From positions 28,398,001-28,462,000 of the forward strand of contig CM072806.1 in the NCBI GenBank assembly GCA_037013495.1: a stretch of 64,000 bases of DNA. The letters run 5' to 3'. The notes below the pieces were generated by a model. That model made no database searches and had not been told where the DNA came from. It was given only the letters and a program-made list of their open reading frames with translations. Below, in pieces: positions 12,819 to 24,165 of this stretch (the first letter of the stretch is position 1; each line of letters starts with the position of its first letter). This DNA comes from Hippophae tibetana (Eukaryota > Streptophyta > Magnoliopsida > Rosales > Elaeagnaceae). The position numbers and the translations under genes are program-made.

Positions 12819-13380
12819 TTTAAAGAATAAAGAAATATCAATTAAACAATGTGAAATTTTTTGGGATGCTTACTCCATATATGGTTCAACCTCTATGTTA
12901 TTTTTTAGGATTATTCGGGGACTGATGAGTAAAACCAGCATCGAATTAGCAATATTGATTCTACAATATTTTGGTTTTATATTTGTAAAACTCTCGCAAG
13001 TGCACAAATATTTTTTTTATAGAAAATGATAAGTATACTCCCAAGGTTAATCTATGGAAATAATATATGTGATTTTTAATTTATTATTCAAAACTTTTAA
13101 AAATGAAATGAAATCCTAAAAATCCTGTCACAATATTTTGGATTTTGTGTTTGCTAATCTAATAACATATAAATAAATATAGATATAGATTCAATAAACA
13201 TCTATGCAAATTTTTATCATTTATAACTGTGGCGTATTTATGGATATAATAATTAAGTTAATTATGCTTGCTCATACTATTTAGGTTATTAAATATATAA
13301 ATTAATATTTATTGATTCCCACTTTTTTATATGAATAACACCTTTGATGGGGTTAGATATTCTTTCTTAATTAAAAAAAT

Positions 13381-14898
13381 TGATGACTCTATGAAAATAG
13401 AGTCATTAGCGCACTTTTTTACTTAATATTTACTTGTTTTATTTAATAAATAGTATTTTTATGGCTAAAAAAATTAAAATATAAAAATTTTAGTGAAAAG
13501 GTGTGAAAATATAATTTTTGGAATTTTTTATGAATTTTTAACGCAGGACCAATCAAAAGTTGTCATGTGGCATGCCACGTAGTAGAGAAGCTGATTGGGC
13601 ATGCCACATGAATGCCATGCAAGCATAGAGAGCGAATCACGTTGCACCACATGTGAGGAGAACGAAACACGCACCACATGTTAGCACAACGTTCAATATG
13701 AGTTCAGAAATCGATCAACGTGCCATGACACGTGTTACCACGCCATTGCTCTATGTGTTTCACCCGTGCGCTACACCATCCATTCTCATAAATCACATCG
13801 TGCCACGTGTTGCTGACTTGGTAAGTGTTGAATCTGACCAGTGTCCCCTACCACGCATCGCTCCCTGATTCGCCCAATGAATTTCTGAAGCCACATGTCG
13901 CGCTATGATTGGCAGAAAGTGTCAATTTTGTTTGTTTTGATTGTAGCCCTTGATTTGAAGCTGATTGGATTGTTCATATCGCACCTGAGCTTTATTTAAG
14001 CCCTTAATCACTCCATAAACCCTAATTAGCCTCCATTAGCATAATTTTGATCAATTTTTAGAGCTAAAAAGAGAGAAAAATTCAAGAAATGACACATTTT
14101 TGGTAGAGATTCAAGAGGGAATTAATACTACAATTTAAGAGATTGATTGTATTTCTTTTTCTACTATTTTCTTTATTAATTTTATGTCTTTCTTTATGAA
14201 AAATATGTGCTTTATGAACACAATAATGTGTAATTAATTTATTAATCTAGGGATCTTATGAACCTAATTTTCACCATGTGATGATCTAATATTTTTTCTC
14301 AATTATAATATTAATTTAATTATATTATTTAATCTGATTTTTATGCTATTAATTGTTTGACCAAAAATTTATCTATAGAGGTAATTAAATAGATTTGAGA
14401 GAATTATTTAATTGTTTATCTTGATTAAATATATGCATAGTTTCTAGGCAGAGATGTATGATTCTTATGTATGTGATCCATAATTGATGAACTTAATGAG
14501 TAGTATGAAGATTAATTGGCATGAGAGTGTGATTAAATTAATTATTATATGATGTGTAGTTTACTTGAGAGAGGAATACATGCTAGGTTAGATTCAATTG
14601 ATCATGTAATTAATTGATATTATATTTGGGGGATTAAGTATTCCTAGATATTTTCTCATATATCTTTTTGGTTACCAAATTTGATTCAATTAATTATTGC
14701 TATTTAATTTTAGTTATTTTAATTTTGCTTCATTAAAATATAAAAACACCAAAAAAATTGATTTTTATTATTTTTAGTTTTAAAAATTAGTTTCTAATAA
14801 AATAATCTCCGTGGGAATGATATTTTCTTATCATTATATCACTTGTTGCGATACGTATACTTGCATATTCATTGCACACACAATTTGTGTGGAGATCA
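13381..14898 (+). mobile_element. Ty3-type solo LTR nested in the 12.9-16.6 kb LTR
   Basis: It begins TGATGACTCTATG and ends GGAGATCA, about 1518 bp. The host LTR continues on both sides. The flanks AAAAT (13376-13380) and CAAAT (14899-14903) look like a target duplication with one change. The start, the AT-rich leader and the 'tctccgtgggaatgata' end region match the minus-strand LTR at 34244-35587, so they form one family. The U3 contains CACGTG at 13729-13734 and 13804-13809 and several near matches. Confidence 0.8.
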
Positions 14899-15755
14899 CA
14901 AATCAATTAACACTTATAAGTGAGATCGATAATCAATTTAGTTAATTAAATTAGTTCTTTTTTTCTAAGAGATTGAAAATGAACCATTTAAATGCTACAT
15001 TTGATGGGGTTAGACATTTTAAACTTTATTCAAGGTGTTCAAATGAAACCTAAGATTTAATTATCCGAGTACTAAATTTCAAATTTTAAAACCATTAATG
15101 AAAATATGTTATCAATACATTTTTGAATAATAGTTCTTATAAAAAATTTTGAAATAGAGTTTTATTCTAAATACTGGGCGATTATACCGACAAATAAAAT
15201 AACATTACTCTAAATCAGACCAGATAATTATATCTTCAAATCTAATTTTCATATTTAAGATTGAAATGAAAAATAATATATTTCTTTCTAGCATCCTTAA
15301 TATAAAATCTTAAATAAAAAAATAAATTTATTTTATAGAAATATTTTACGTATTTAATATTTCGCAAGCATAACAACGTTATTATTATATCATGTTTACA
15401 AACAACCAATCATGTTAATTTTAATCAAATAAAAATCAAATATAACATATAATAATCAAACATAAAAAATAACTGTAAAGAATTAATTTTAAAATTTATA
15501 CCTTAAAAGAATCCTTATAGCACTTTGATGTTAAATCTGTTGGTGGAAAACCTCCAAACGGATTTACATTTCCGTTTATTGAATCAAAAGCTAGAAATTT
15601 ACAAAAATATAGCTAGTTCTTCTCAAAAAGAGAAGAACTTTAAAACTAGAAATTAAAAAAAAAAATTCTAGAGAGAGAAAGATAGAGAGAGAAATTGCTA
15701 AGAAAATTGTTTTTAAGGTGTGTTTTTTACAATGGGAGAGAAGGGATTTTTATAA

Positions 15756-16309
15756 GTGAGAAAAAGACTAAAAAAATGAAAAAAAAAATATCTTAAAAAA
15801 TATGAAATACATGTATTGGATAGGCTAGCATGAGTTTGGCGCATTGACACGTGCGATTGGGTGAGATTCGCAACCAAAAATCTGTTGTCACCTACGGAAT
15901 TCATGACGTGATTGGGTGCTAACGCGTATAGAAATTTGGCATGATACACGCACTACTGCGCGCTGATTTGCGGCGTGAATGGGTGCGGCTTCGCACATTC
16001 TTTTGATGTGATTAGGCATGATTGCGAGCATTGTGAGAAAAAGACTAAAAAAATGAAAAAATATCTTTAAAAAGATGATATACATGTATTGGACAGGTTA
16101 GCATGAGTTTGGGGCATTGACACGTGCGATTGGGTGGGATTCGCGACCAAAAATGCGTTGTCGCCCGCGGAATTCACGACATGATTGGGTACTAACGCGC
16201 GTAGAAATTTGGCATGATACACGCACTGCTACGCACGGATTTGTGGCGTGAATGGGTGCGGCTTCACACATTCTTTTAGTGTGATTAGGCATGATTGTGA
16301 GCGTTGTTC
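15756..16309. repeat. 277-bp tandem repeat, two units, inside a Ty3 LTR
   Basis: Units start at 15756 and 16033, both with 'gtgagaaaaagactaaaaaa'. They are roughly 85-90% alike and much richer in GC than their surroundings. Each carries a CACGTG site (15848-15853 and 16121-16126) followed by a CGATTGG block. The repeat lies in the presumed U3 of the minus-strand LTR and may be a duplicated enhancer; that function is inference. Confidence 0.8.
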
Positions 16310-16641
16310 CGGCATGATACGCGTGGCTGCACGCATACTTTCAGCGTGGTGCATGCACAATTGGGCAGTTTTGTCAATTTTGTCAGTTTTTCTATTTTTC
16401 TATTTTTTGACTTTTCCTCAATTATTTCTCAACATATTTGTGATGTATTGCATCCAATATTATTCTTTGAGTCTTTAAATTATTTTTGAAGTGAAAATAC
16501 CCGAAAAACAATAAAAATACATGTGATTCCAAAAAGATAAATTTATTTAAAAATATAATAAAATCATATAAATATAATACTTTTTAATAAATTAAAATGC
16601 ATTAAATCATGATAATTTTAGTGTTTTTTAAGCACTCATCA

Positions 16642-17626
16642 ATGACATTGCTCACAGTCAAACTCATTGATAGGAATTTTATGACTAATAGATATTCGAA
16701 CACCGACAATTAATCAACAATTTACTTTTTTTTCAATTTGTTTTTCTTTTTTTTTCATTTTCTTTTGTTGTATCTTCTCCAATGAATATTATGGAAACAA
16801 ATTAATAATATATATTTGTATTATATTTTTCATATCTTGAAATATATATATATATATATATAACAAATTTAGAATATATTAAAAAAATATAACATATAAA
16901 AAATTTAAAATATTACAACAATAATAAAATTCAACTATAGCCAAGTGATTTATAATAGGATAGCAACAGGCAATAGAGGCACATAACTGGGTCAACAATA
17001 GGATAGCAACATGAGGGAATGACTATGAATAGGAACGGGGATGGGCGAAAATGGTTATACTAATAATCATAACGATCTTGCACGAGTTTCAGGTACATTT
17101 GGTTAATAACCATCGATTATAAGTCGATAGCAGTTTCTCTACTGTTTAATCACATTTCTTATTTTGTAACATTTAGCACATGTTTTTAAGTAAAATAAAA
17201 AAATATAAAGTAAGAATAAATAAAATTTATTCTAATTATATTTTTAATGTAATTATATGTATATAAAATAATAATATTAATATATGTTCAGTTTTGATTA
17301 ACCACCATTTTGGTATTATAATAACCATGCCTGCCTTACGTCTTATCGTTTACAATTATTTTTAAGAAAAATCGTTGAATTTATATAGATAACTACAGTT
17401 TTAAGTTATCTATGATTAAAATCCCCATTCCTATAAGTGACAGTGATGGCAAACATGTTAGGCAAGTAGGTAGGCAACACAGGTTGGGTAGGGGAAAAAA
17501 TCAGGGAGAGAGAAATTGAATCTAAAGAATGGATGTTGCAAAATGTATTGCATTATGCGTTGATTTTTCTCTCAAAATAATGCAAATAATTTTTTAAAAA
17601 TTCACTCATTATGCATTGGTTGTATT
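16642..17626. other. AT-rich non-coding DNA between LTR insertions
   Basis: No gene is visible. It contains a short (AT)n run near 16840-16862 and, at about 17140-17450, the dispersed repeat also seen at 80-470. Just before 17626 are motifs like 'gcattatgcgttg' and 'attatgcattggttg' that resemble the CACTA subterminal motifs at 19080-19260, so this stretch is probably CACTA sequence on the other side of the solo LTR. Confidence 0.45.
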
Positions 17627-19060
17627 TGAAAGTTTATAAGATATGTACCCAATTAATCTAAAAATGGGTGAATAGGTTATTTTTAATTTTTATCAATTTA
17701 TAATTTAATAACCTAAACAAAACGGTCAGGTATGCAATCGTGTGTAAAAATAAAGTATGAAAATAAAAGAATAAAACACAATGTTTTAAGGTGGAAACAA
17801 CCTAGGCCACAACAATGACCTAAGAGAAAAACCACTGGTCCACCAGACCACCTAAATTTCCACTACGAAAATTAAATGCTTGAGTACAAATCTGGTCTTA
17901 TGCTACCCTCCCTAGGATACTGCCCCAACATACTTTACTTACGGGACCCTTCTCTATTTTCAGTTTCCAATATTAGCGTGAGCGATTTCCAAACCAACGT
18001 TTCAATATATTTCATGCCAATCAGATACAATCCCGAATTAACTGTAAAATGGTTAGCACAAAAACATAAGTGCCCGTATGTGTTCTAGAATAGATTTAAT
18101 AATGAATAATCCTAACTAGATGATTCAAAATATATGTCATTTAAATCAAATCAACTAGTAAATCCTAAAGCAAAAAGATTAAGCACAAGTTTAATAAAAA
18201 TAGTTTCTTTAAAGATTAATAATCAAATCAAATAACTATGATATGATAAAAACAATTATTTGATCTAACAATTTAAGAAAAAAAATAAAGAAGAAGCCAT
18301 AAGAATATATTATCAAAATATCATAAACTGATTAGGCTTATTAATCAATCAAACATAACCACCAATATTTGATATATTAACTAAATAAAGAAGCCTAAAG
18401 AATTATGATCTTATATTTGTAAAACAAAAAATAGAAATTAAGAAGAATAAAATAATGGTTTTATGTGGTTGATTGAAACAATGAGCAATGGTTTTTATTT
18501 ATAGGAAAAATTAAAACCCTTAATCCTATGTAATTGATATATATATCTTTTCTATTACAAATAGAATTAGTAATACTCATTAATTAAGAAGACTCATATA
18601 TGATTGATAAATATCTTTTATATTATAAATATGATTAGTAATACTTACTAATTATGAAAACTCCTATTTAAATAAGAGTTTTTTTTAAATAGACCCATTA
18701 ATCATGAAGATTCCTATTTAAAAAAGAGTTTGTTAAAATATATTTTATGCTATCTATCAGGCTAAAGATTTAAGCTATAATTTAGAGTATATCTTATCTA
18801 ATATTTTAGCATATATCTTATTTTATATTTTATCATAAATATTTTAGCAACAAAAATAATTCCAGATTTATAAATATGTGTTATTAAATGTGTGAGTGCA
18901 ATCCTATGTGTTATAGTTATAACATATATACTTGAAGTACGATTATCTGAAATTCTAATGTTTCTTCAATTTTGTTTGATAGACTTGATAACGAGCTTAA
19001 AAATAAATTTACAGATAAATATTTTGTCTATAAAAATAGCTACCATTTATAATCCTTACA
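17627..19060 (-). mobile_element. Solo LTR of the SIRE-like Copia family
   Basis: About 1434 bp, clearly homologous over its length to the LTRs at 43369-44735 and 51183-52542. It shares the start TGAAAGTTTATAA, the blocks 'ggtggaaacaacctaggcca' and 'ctaccctccctaggatactg', and the end CCTTACA. Many substitutions and small gaps make it far older than the intact element. Flanks GTATT and ATATT look like a target duplication with one change. No internal sequence is present. Confidence 0.85.
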
Positions 19061-19519
19061 ATATTGAATAAACGGTGCAAATAATAATTCATTTTGCATC
19101 GATTATTCTATGCAATCAATACAAATAAGTTTTTAAATTTTTTAATATAATTTTGCATTTTTTATTAAATAAAATTGATGCAAATATTTTTCATTTTTTT
19201 ATAATTTATGCATTAGCTTTTAATAAAAACCGACACAAATTGTAAAAAATTTGAATTTACGATGGTTTTTACAAAAAATTGACTCATAAATTAATTCTAC
19301 CTACTTTGCATCTTAAAACAAAACAAGCAAAAAAGCATTCCTCAAAGTGACAAGTTTCATGTAAAAAATAACATGTAAATATTTATGGTTTTCATGATCT
19401 CAACATATAAGGAACAAAAGCATCAATATCTTTTGTCTAATACACTAATATGGTATTACTAGACATATATGTACAATGAAAGTATGGAGTTTGCACAAAA
19501 AAAAATTTCTCTCGTAGTG
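19061..19519 (-). mobile_element. CACTA transposon terminal region with terminus CACTACGAGAG
   Basis: The sequence ends at 19519 with the complement of CACTACGAGAGAAATTTTTTT, the expected CACTA terminus. Inside lie repeated subterminal motifs such as 'gcatcgattattctatgca' and 'aaaccgacacaaatt', partly in inverted order, typical of En/Spm subterminal regions. The transposase remnants at 12.7-10.7 and 3.9-2.5 kb read away from this end, so it is the 5' terminus of that element. The opposite terminus was not located. Confidence 0.65.
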
Positions 19520-21280
19520 AAATTTTTGCTTTGTAATTTGCAAGTTGAGGAGCAAAAAACATAGAAGATTAGATTTCCTTTTGTTTGTTCATTAAAAAAA
19601 TCCCTTAAAAAGGGAGATTCCATCTTAAAAAAGAGAAACCTTAATGGAACTCAAAACTACGGATATTATACGTATTGCCGAATTTGATCTAAGTCTCTTT
19701 TGGATATTACATAGGGAACATATCTTTTCTTCATATATCATAACCAAGTAGGGAAATGAATTCGTAGTTTTGAAGCTCTGCATGCTTGTCGTAGAGTTAT
19801 GTGAGGAATACGGAGCAACTTTCCCCTATTTTAAAATCTACTCAAAGTGCAGAAAAACTTTGAATTTTTTGGAAAATAGTTAATAAACATTAATTTTAAG
19901 TTCATAAACTTACATATTATTTTGATTGAGTTAGATAAATAATCAAACACATATATATGAATTGTCTGTTTTGAATTCTATTCGATTTCAAAAACAAAAT
20001 AAGGTAGAATAGATAGTGAGATAGACGAAATGGGTGAAAATATCAATGAAATTACATATTTCAAATGAATTAGGGTTAGGAATTTAAAGACTATAAATTA
20101 GGGGAAAGACAAAGCAAAAATAATGGAGAATAATCATTTTCAAATCATATTTCAAGTACGAGGAATAAGTACAAAGTTAGGTCCCATTTATATGACTAAA
20201 ATAACAAACTAGATAATTAAATATAAAATAGCTAATAATAATCTAAACAACTGAATGATAAATCTAAATTCAAATACTAGATAGATAATAACTATTAAAT
20301 TTCAACTAATCTATTATTGGATTTGTATCAATTCTTCCTAGGTGAGAAAGACTCAACTCTTAATGAATAATTGAAACTTCAAAAAAGACTATAAATACAA
20401 GCAGTTGTGATCTACCATATTGAGATGACTACGAAGTTGCAAGCTTGACAAAAGTGGTGCAAAAAATTTTAAAAAGAAAAAAATTCTTTCAATGAAGCTC
20501 GAGAACTGATTTATATTTGGACATATATTATCAAAAAGTGATGATGGCTAAGGCATTTTTTTTTCTGAATAAGAAGCCTCATCATATATAAACAAAATTT
20601 TTCCATAGTTTTTTCATGATCGTAATCTTCGAACATGTTTTCTCATTCTATTGTTGTTTTTGTATCAGAATTGTAATCTCCAAATAAGTATTTTTTTTTC
20701 TTTTCTTGTTTTTGTGCTAGAATCATAATATTTGAAAAATTATTCTCATTCTCCTTTTGTGAAGCGGAAGTCCATACCCTCTATTTGTTCCTTAAGTGAA
20801 TGATATTAATGTTTGAGTTCTTGAACCTTTGTAGAGGTGAATTTAACAATGCAAAACAAAAAATAATAGTGTAAAATATAGATAAATTGGGGGAAATTTC
20901 AAATGAATTAGGATCATGATTTGAATAATAGAAATTAGGGTAAATACAAACATAAATAACCGAGGAGAAATAGATATTCATTTAATATTTTAAATTTAAG
21001 GAATAAATATCAAGATAAGTTATATTTATAGAATTAAAACAACTAATAATAATCTTAATAATTAAATGATAAGTTTAAATTTAAATTTTGAATAAATAAT
21101 AACTATTAGATTTCAACTAATTTATTATTAAGTATTTAATTTTAATATTTTAATTGCATGTTATAACTTCTTTTCTTAATAAAAAAAAATATATGTTCAC
21201 TTTTATTATATTATAGTGTAAATAAATATATATTTTTGAGTGTTATAAGAGAATAAACATAATTTTTTTAATAAGAATGT
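19520..21280. other. AT-rich intergenic DNA with a degenerate repeat pair
   Basis: No gene is recognised. Two related direct copies lie at about 20030-20330 and 20870-21150, sharing 'tttcaaatgaattagg', 'gaataagta' and 'taataactattaaatttcaac' blocks at roughly 75-80% identity. Between them, near 20600-20750, is a degenerate repeat of about 65 bp containing 'tcgtaatcttcgaa'-like units. The stretch 19545-19880 is less AT-rich but shows no usable reading frame. Confidence 0.5.
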
Positions 21281-21623
21281 TTAAAAATCAAAATAAATTA
21301 AATAAGTGGATTGTTTTTGCATCGTAGGAAAACAAATATACCTATGGTGCTGACTCTGGGCGTTGTAGTCACGTGTGATGGCTGGGTTTTTTTTGGTAGG
21401 GATGCTGATGAATGCGAATTGAGAGAGGACATGGGTATAATGTGAGAGATGGGGAATTAATGTAGTTAAGTAAAAATATTCAGCCGCTATGAATCGGCCG
21501 TCAACACTTTTTAAGCTAATTTTAAACTCATTATTTTTTTCCAATAAACTAAATAGGTCGATACAATTTTTTTCCCTTTTTAAATAGTCTAAACTTTTTA
21601 AACACAGTTTTTGTAGTAGTGTC
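21281..21623. mobile_element. Possible CACTA-type fragment or MITE end
   Basis: The plus strand ends at 21623 with the complement of CACTACTACAAAAACTG, a CACTA-like terminus, followed by TCA. Inside is 'gaatcggccgtcaacactttt', like subterminal repeats of plant CACTA elements. The left terminus was not found, so this is either a truncated element or a chance match. Confidence 0.35.
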
Positions 21624-22851
21624 ACCCTATTTATAACTTATAGGAAAATTAAAAAAAAAAACTAAAATTTATAATAATATGATATATTTTTTTAATTAAT
21701 AAAAATATAAGAAATTGGTATAAAAATTCTACTTTTAATTACAAGTTGTGTTTTCTTAACTTATTTTGTAAACTGATTTCTAAATAGCAGTTTTGTTGTA
21801 TGCCTTGTACATACCGAGTTTTCAAACAAAGTCATATAAAAAGCTGTATGGTCAATAATAATCTCCCTCAAAAACTAATTAGTTTTTGTTTTAAAATAAT
21901 TTTCATTAATACATTACAATTGAGAATATATGAAATAATCAAAATAAATAATCAAATATAATAGATAGATATACTACGATATAAATATTATTTTAATTCG
22001 TTACTATGTTGATAATATATGTTTATTAATAAATTTTTCTTGATTTATATTTACTTAAATAAGTATGATTATATAAAAATCTTTATTAATTTATTATAAT
22101 ATGTTATCTTTAATTAATTAACTAAAAATATATTAAAACAAAATAAATATATGACTAAATTACACTATATGCATGAGAAAATATGGTTTTTTATTTAAGA
22201 GTTAGATGAAAAATATTATAATTATGATTGATTTTATTAAACTATGGTAAAAAAAATAATTACTAGAAGAAAGAGTCAACTTTTATATAGAAAGATTAGA
22301 AGAGATCTAAACGAGAAAAACAATGAAAAATGATTAGGTTTAAGGAAAAAGAAAAAGAGCAACTAATCCACTTATGTATATAAAAATAAAGATTCTATAT
22401 ATTTTAATGAAATTTAGTTGCCATGTATTTTAATAAAATGGTTAAGTTTAGAGAGAAAGAAAAAAAAAACTAATATTATGTATAATTATTTTGTGGTTAA
22501 AATGCGTTAAGCACGATTAAAGGGACTAAAATATATGAAACTTAAAAAATAAAAAGATTAAATTATAAGAAAAAAACAAGGGATTAAATTTTAAAAATTA
22601 AACAATAAATAGATTAAATTATAAGAAAATTAACTTGTAAAATGTGAAAAAAAATTAAGAACTAAGAAATAAATTTAGAATTATTTGGATTAGATGAAGA
22701 AAAAAAACATTTATAATTCTCTTAAAAATTAAGAAATAAATAAAATAAAGAAGCAATGAATAAATTTATAATTATTTGGCTTCACATCGCAGCCTAAGAA
22801 AGTTGAGAAAGAGTTTAAAGAAAGGCAAACAGATTCCATTTCTGGTGCTCG
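21624..22851. promoter_or_regulatory. AT-rich upstream region of the NHL gene
   Basis: No gene is visible. The final 200 bp before the transcribed region hold A/T-rich TATA-like stretches (for example 'ataaatttataatt' near 22755-22775). One W-box core lies on the minus strand (AGTCAA on plus, 22274-22279). WRKY control is common for this gene family, but one core site is weak evidence. Confidence 0.35.
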
Positions 22852-23026
22852 GTGGTGAGGTGTAAACATCTGTACTCTATACTCATTCCTCCATTTGGTT
22901 ACTCCGTCCCTTTCATATTCTTCTTCGTTTTCTTCAAAAGCCTCACACTAATTCTCAGAGTCGATCTACCTCTACCTCTCAGATCTTCCACCAAAACTCC
23001 TAAATCTCACTTATTCATTTCCCAAA

Positions 23027-23842
23027 ATGACAGATAGAGTCCACCCTTCTTCAAAACCAGCCTTTAACGGTACTACAACCACCACCGGAGCTCCGGTGGC
23101 CGTCAATGGAACTACCACAGCAAATCCAACTGCCATCAAACTTCAACCACCGCGTCCTCCTTATCGCCCACAACCTCAATACCACCACCGTCGTTACCGT
23201 CGAAGCCATCGAAATCTCTGTTGTTGCTGTTGTTTTTGGTCTATACTCATCCTCTTGCTCTTATCTCTCATCGCTGCCATAGCCGGAGCTGCTGTATATG
23301 TTCTGTATCGCCCACATCGCCCCGAGTTCACCGTATCGTCTCTTCGCATTAGCAAGCTCAATCTCACCACCGATTCCGACTTGTCAACTTCACACATCAC
23401 TACTCTCTTCAATCTCACTCTGTTATCGAAGAACCCGAACAATCACTTCACTTTTATCTACGAAGGCTTCACAGTGAAGATGGTGGCTAGCTCAGTTGAG
23501 ATTGGTAACGGTTCGATACCGGCGTTTGTGAGTGAGCACAAGAATCAGACGGTGTTCAAAGGGGTAAAAGTGTCGATGACACAGCAATATCTAGATGCCG
23601 ATTCAGTGACGGGGTTGAGATCGGATCTGAAGAAAAAGAGTGGAGTTCCATTGAAGCTCATTCTAGATACAAAAGTGAAGGTGAAGATGGGGAAATTGAA
23701 GAGCAAGAAGATTGGGATAAGGGTTACGTGTGAAGATATCAAAGGGGTTTCACCAAAAGGTAAGTCACCGTCGGTGGCTAATGTTTCAAACTCCAAATGT
23801 AAGGTTGATCTTCGGATCAAGATCTGGAAATGGACTTTCTAA
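23027..23842 (+). CDS. NDR1/HIN1-like protein (NHL6 type, LEA-2 superfamily)
   Basis: This intact, single-exon gene of 271 residues encodes a plasma-membrane NHL protein, a family linked to pathogen, ABA and salt responses. The start MTDRVHPSSKP matches the beginning expected for Arabidopsis NHL6-like proteins and follows a pyrimidine-rich leader. Residues 1-64 form a Pro/Thr-rich and then basic cytosolic tail. Cys65-69 are a likely palmitoylation or membrane-proximal cluster. Residues 70-93 form one hydrophobic span. YVLYRPHRP (91-99) is the conserved post-membrane motif, followed by a LEA-2-type beta domain with the KNPN signature at 135-138. Four N-glycosylation sequons (Asn112, 129, 161, 173) fit an outward-facing domain. 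The C-terminus is WKWTF. Both neighbours are dead mobile DNA. The nearest alternatives are NHL13 or another clade member. Confidence 0.92.
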   Translation: MTDRVHPSSKPAFNGTTTTTGAPVAVNGTTTANPTAIKLQPPRPPYRPQPQYHHRRYRRSHRNLCCCCCFWSILILLLLSLIAAIAGAAVYVLYRPHRPEFTVSSLRISKLNLTTDSDLSTSHITTLFNLTLLSKNPNNHFTFIYEGFTVKMVASSVEIGNGSIPAFVSEHKNQTVFKGVKVSMTQQYLDADSVTGLRSDLKKKSGVPLKLILDTKVKVKMGKLKSKKIGIRVTCEDIKGVSPKGKSPSVANVSNSKCKVDLRIKIWKWTF

Positions 23843-24165
23843 ATTGGTTTTTTTCTGGTATAATTAAATGTTCGTTTTAATTTTTGAGGGGGATTATTAT
23901 TGACCTGAACTGAAAGGTTAATGTTTGTAGGTTCATGAAAAAATTGAGTTTAAGAAATTAATGTTTTTTTTTATATTATATATAATATTTATGTTTAATT
24001 TTTCCTACTTATTAGTGATGTAAGTGAATTTAATGTTTGATGGTAATGCACAATTGTATTGATACTTTAGTTTTGTTTTGATTATTGATTGATTTTGGTT
24101 GATTTTGTTTTAGTATTCGAATGTTTATGCAATGGTTACATGTAAAACAGTTTTGTGATGCTCTT
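23843..24165 (+). other. 3' flank / probable 3' UTR of the NHL gene
   Basis: AT-rich sequence after the stop, with T-rich stretches and AATAAT/ATATAAT-like candidates for polyadenylation near 23950-24000. No single poly(A) signal stands out. Confidence 0.4.

Larger units (their letters stand above)
12923..16641 (-). mobile_element. Ty3-type LTR (minus) split by a second LTR
   Basis: On the minus strand this begins TGATGAGTGCTT (ends at 16641) and runs down to about 12923. It closely follows the plus-strand LTR at 30569-31442 along shared segments, including 'gtaaaactctcgcaagtgcac' in the end region. It is interrupted at 13381-14898 by another solo LTR. Net length is about 2.2 kb, and it contains a two-unit 277-bp tandem repeat. 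No internal coding sequence adjoins either end, so it is read as a solo LTR. The target duplication is not clean (gggac against atgac), so the exact edges are uncertain. Confidence 0.65.

Noticed and set aside
12751-13029. Leucine-rich 92-residue plus-strand frame
   Set aside because: The leucine run is a translation of an (ATT)n microsatellite, and the rest lies in Ty3 LTR sequence.
16640-17100. Continuation of the CACTA transposase toward its N-terminus
   Set aside because: No catalytic or N-terminal TNP2 motif could be read on the minus strand, so I did not extend the gene there.
22852-23037. 61-residue plus-strand frame overlapping the NHL start, possible uORF
   Set aside because: It opens with GTG, not ATG, and has no recognisable content. 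In a plant leader this is not a credible start; the region is the 5' UTR.
23194-23820. Minus-strand frames across the NHL gene
   Set aside because: They are shadows of the conserved NHL reading frame, which has a full protein signature on the plus strand.
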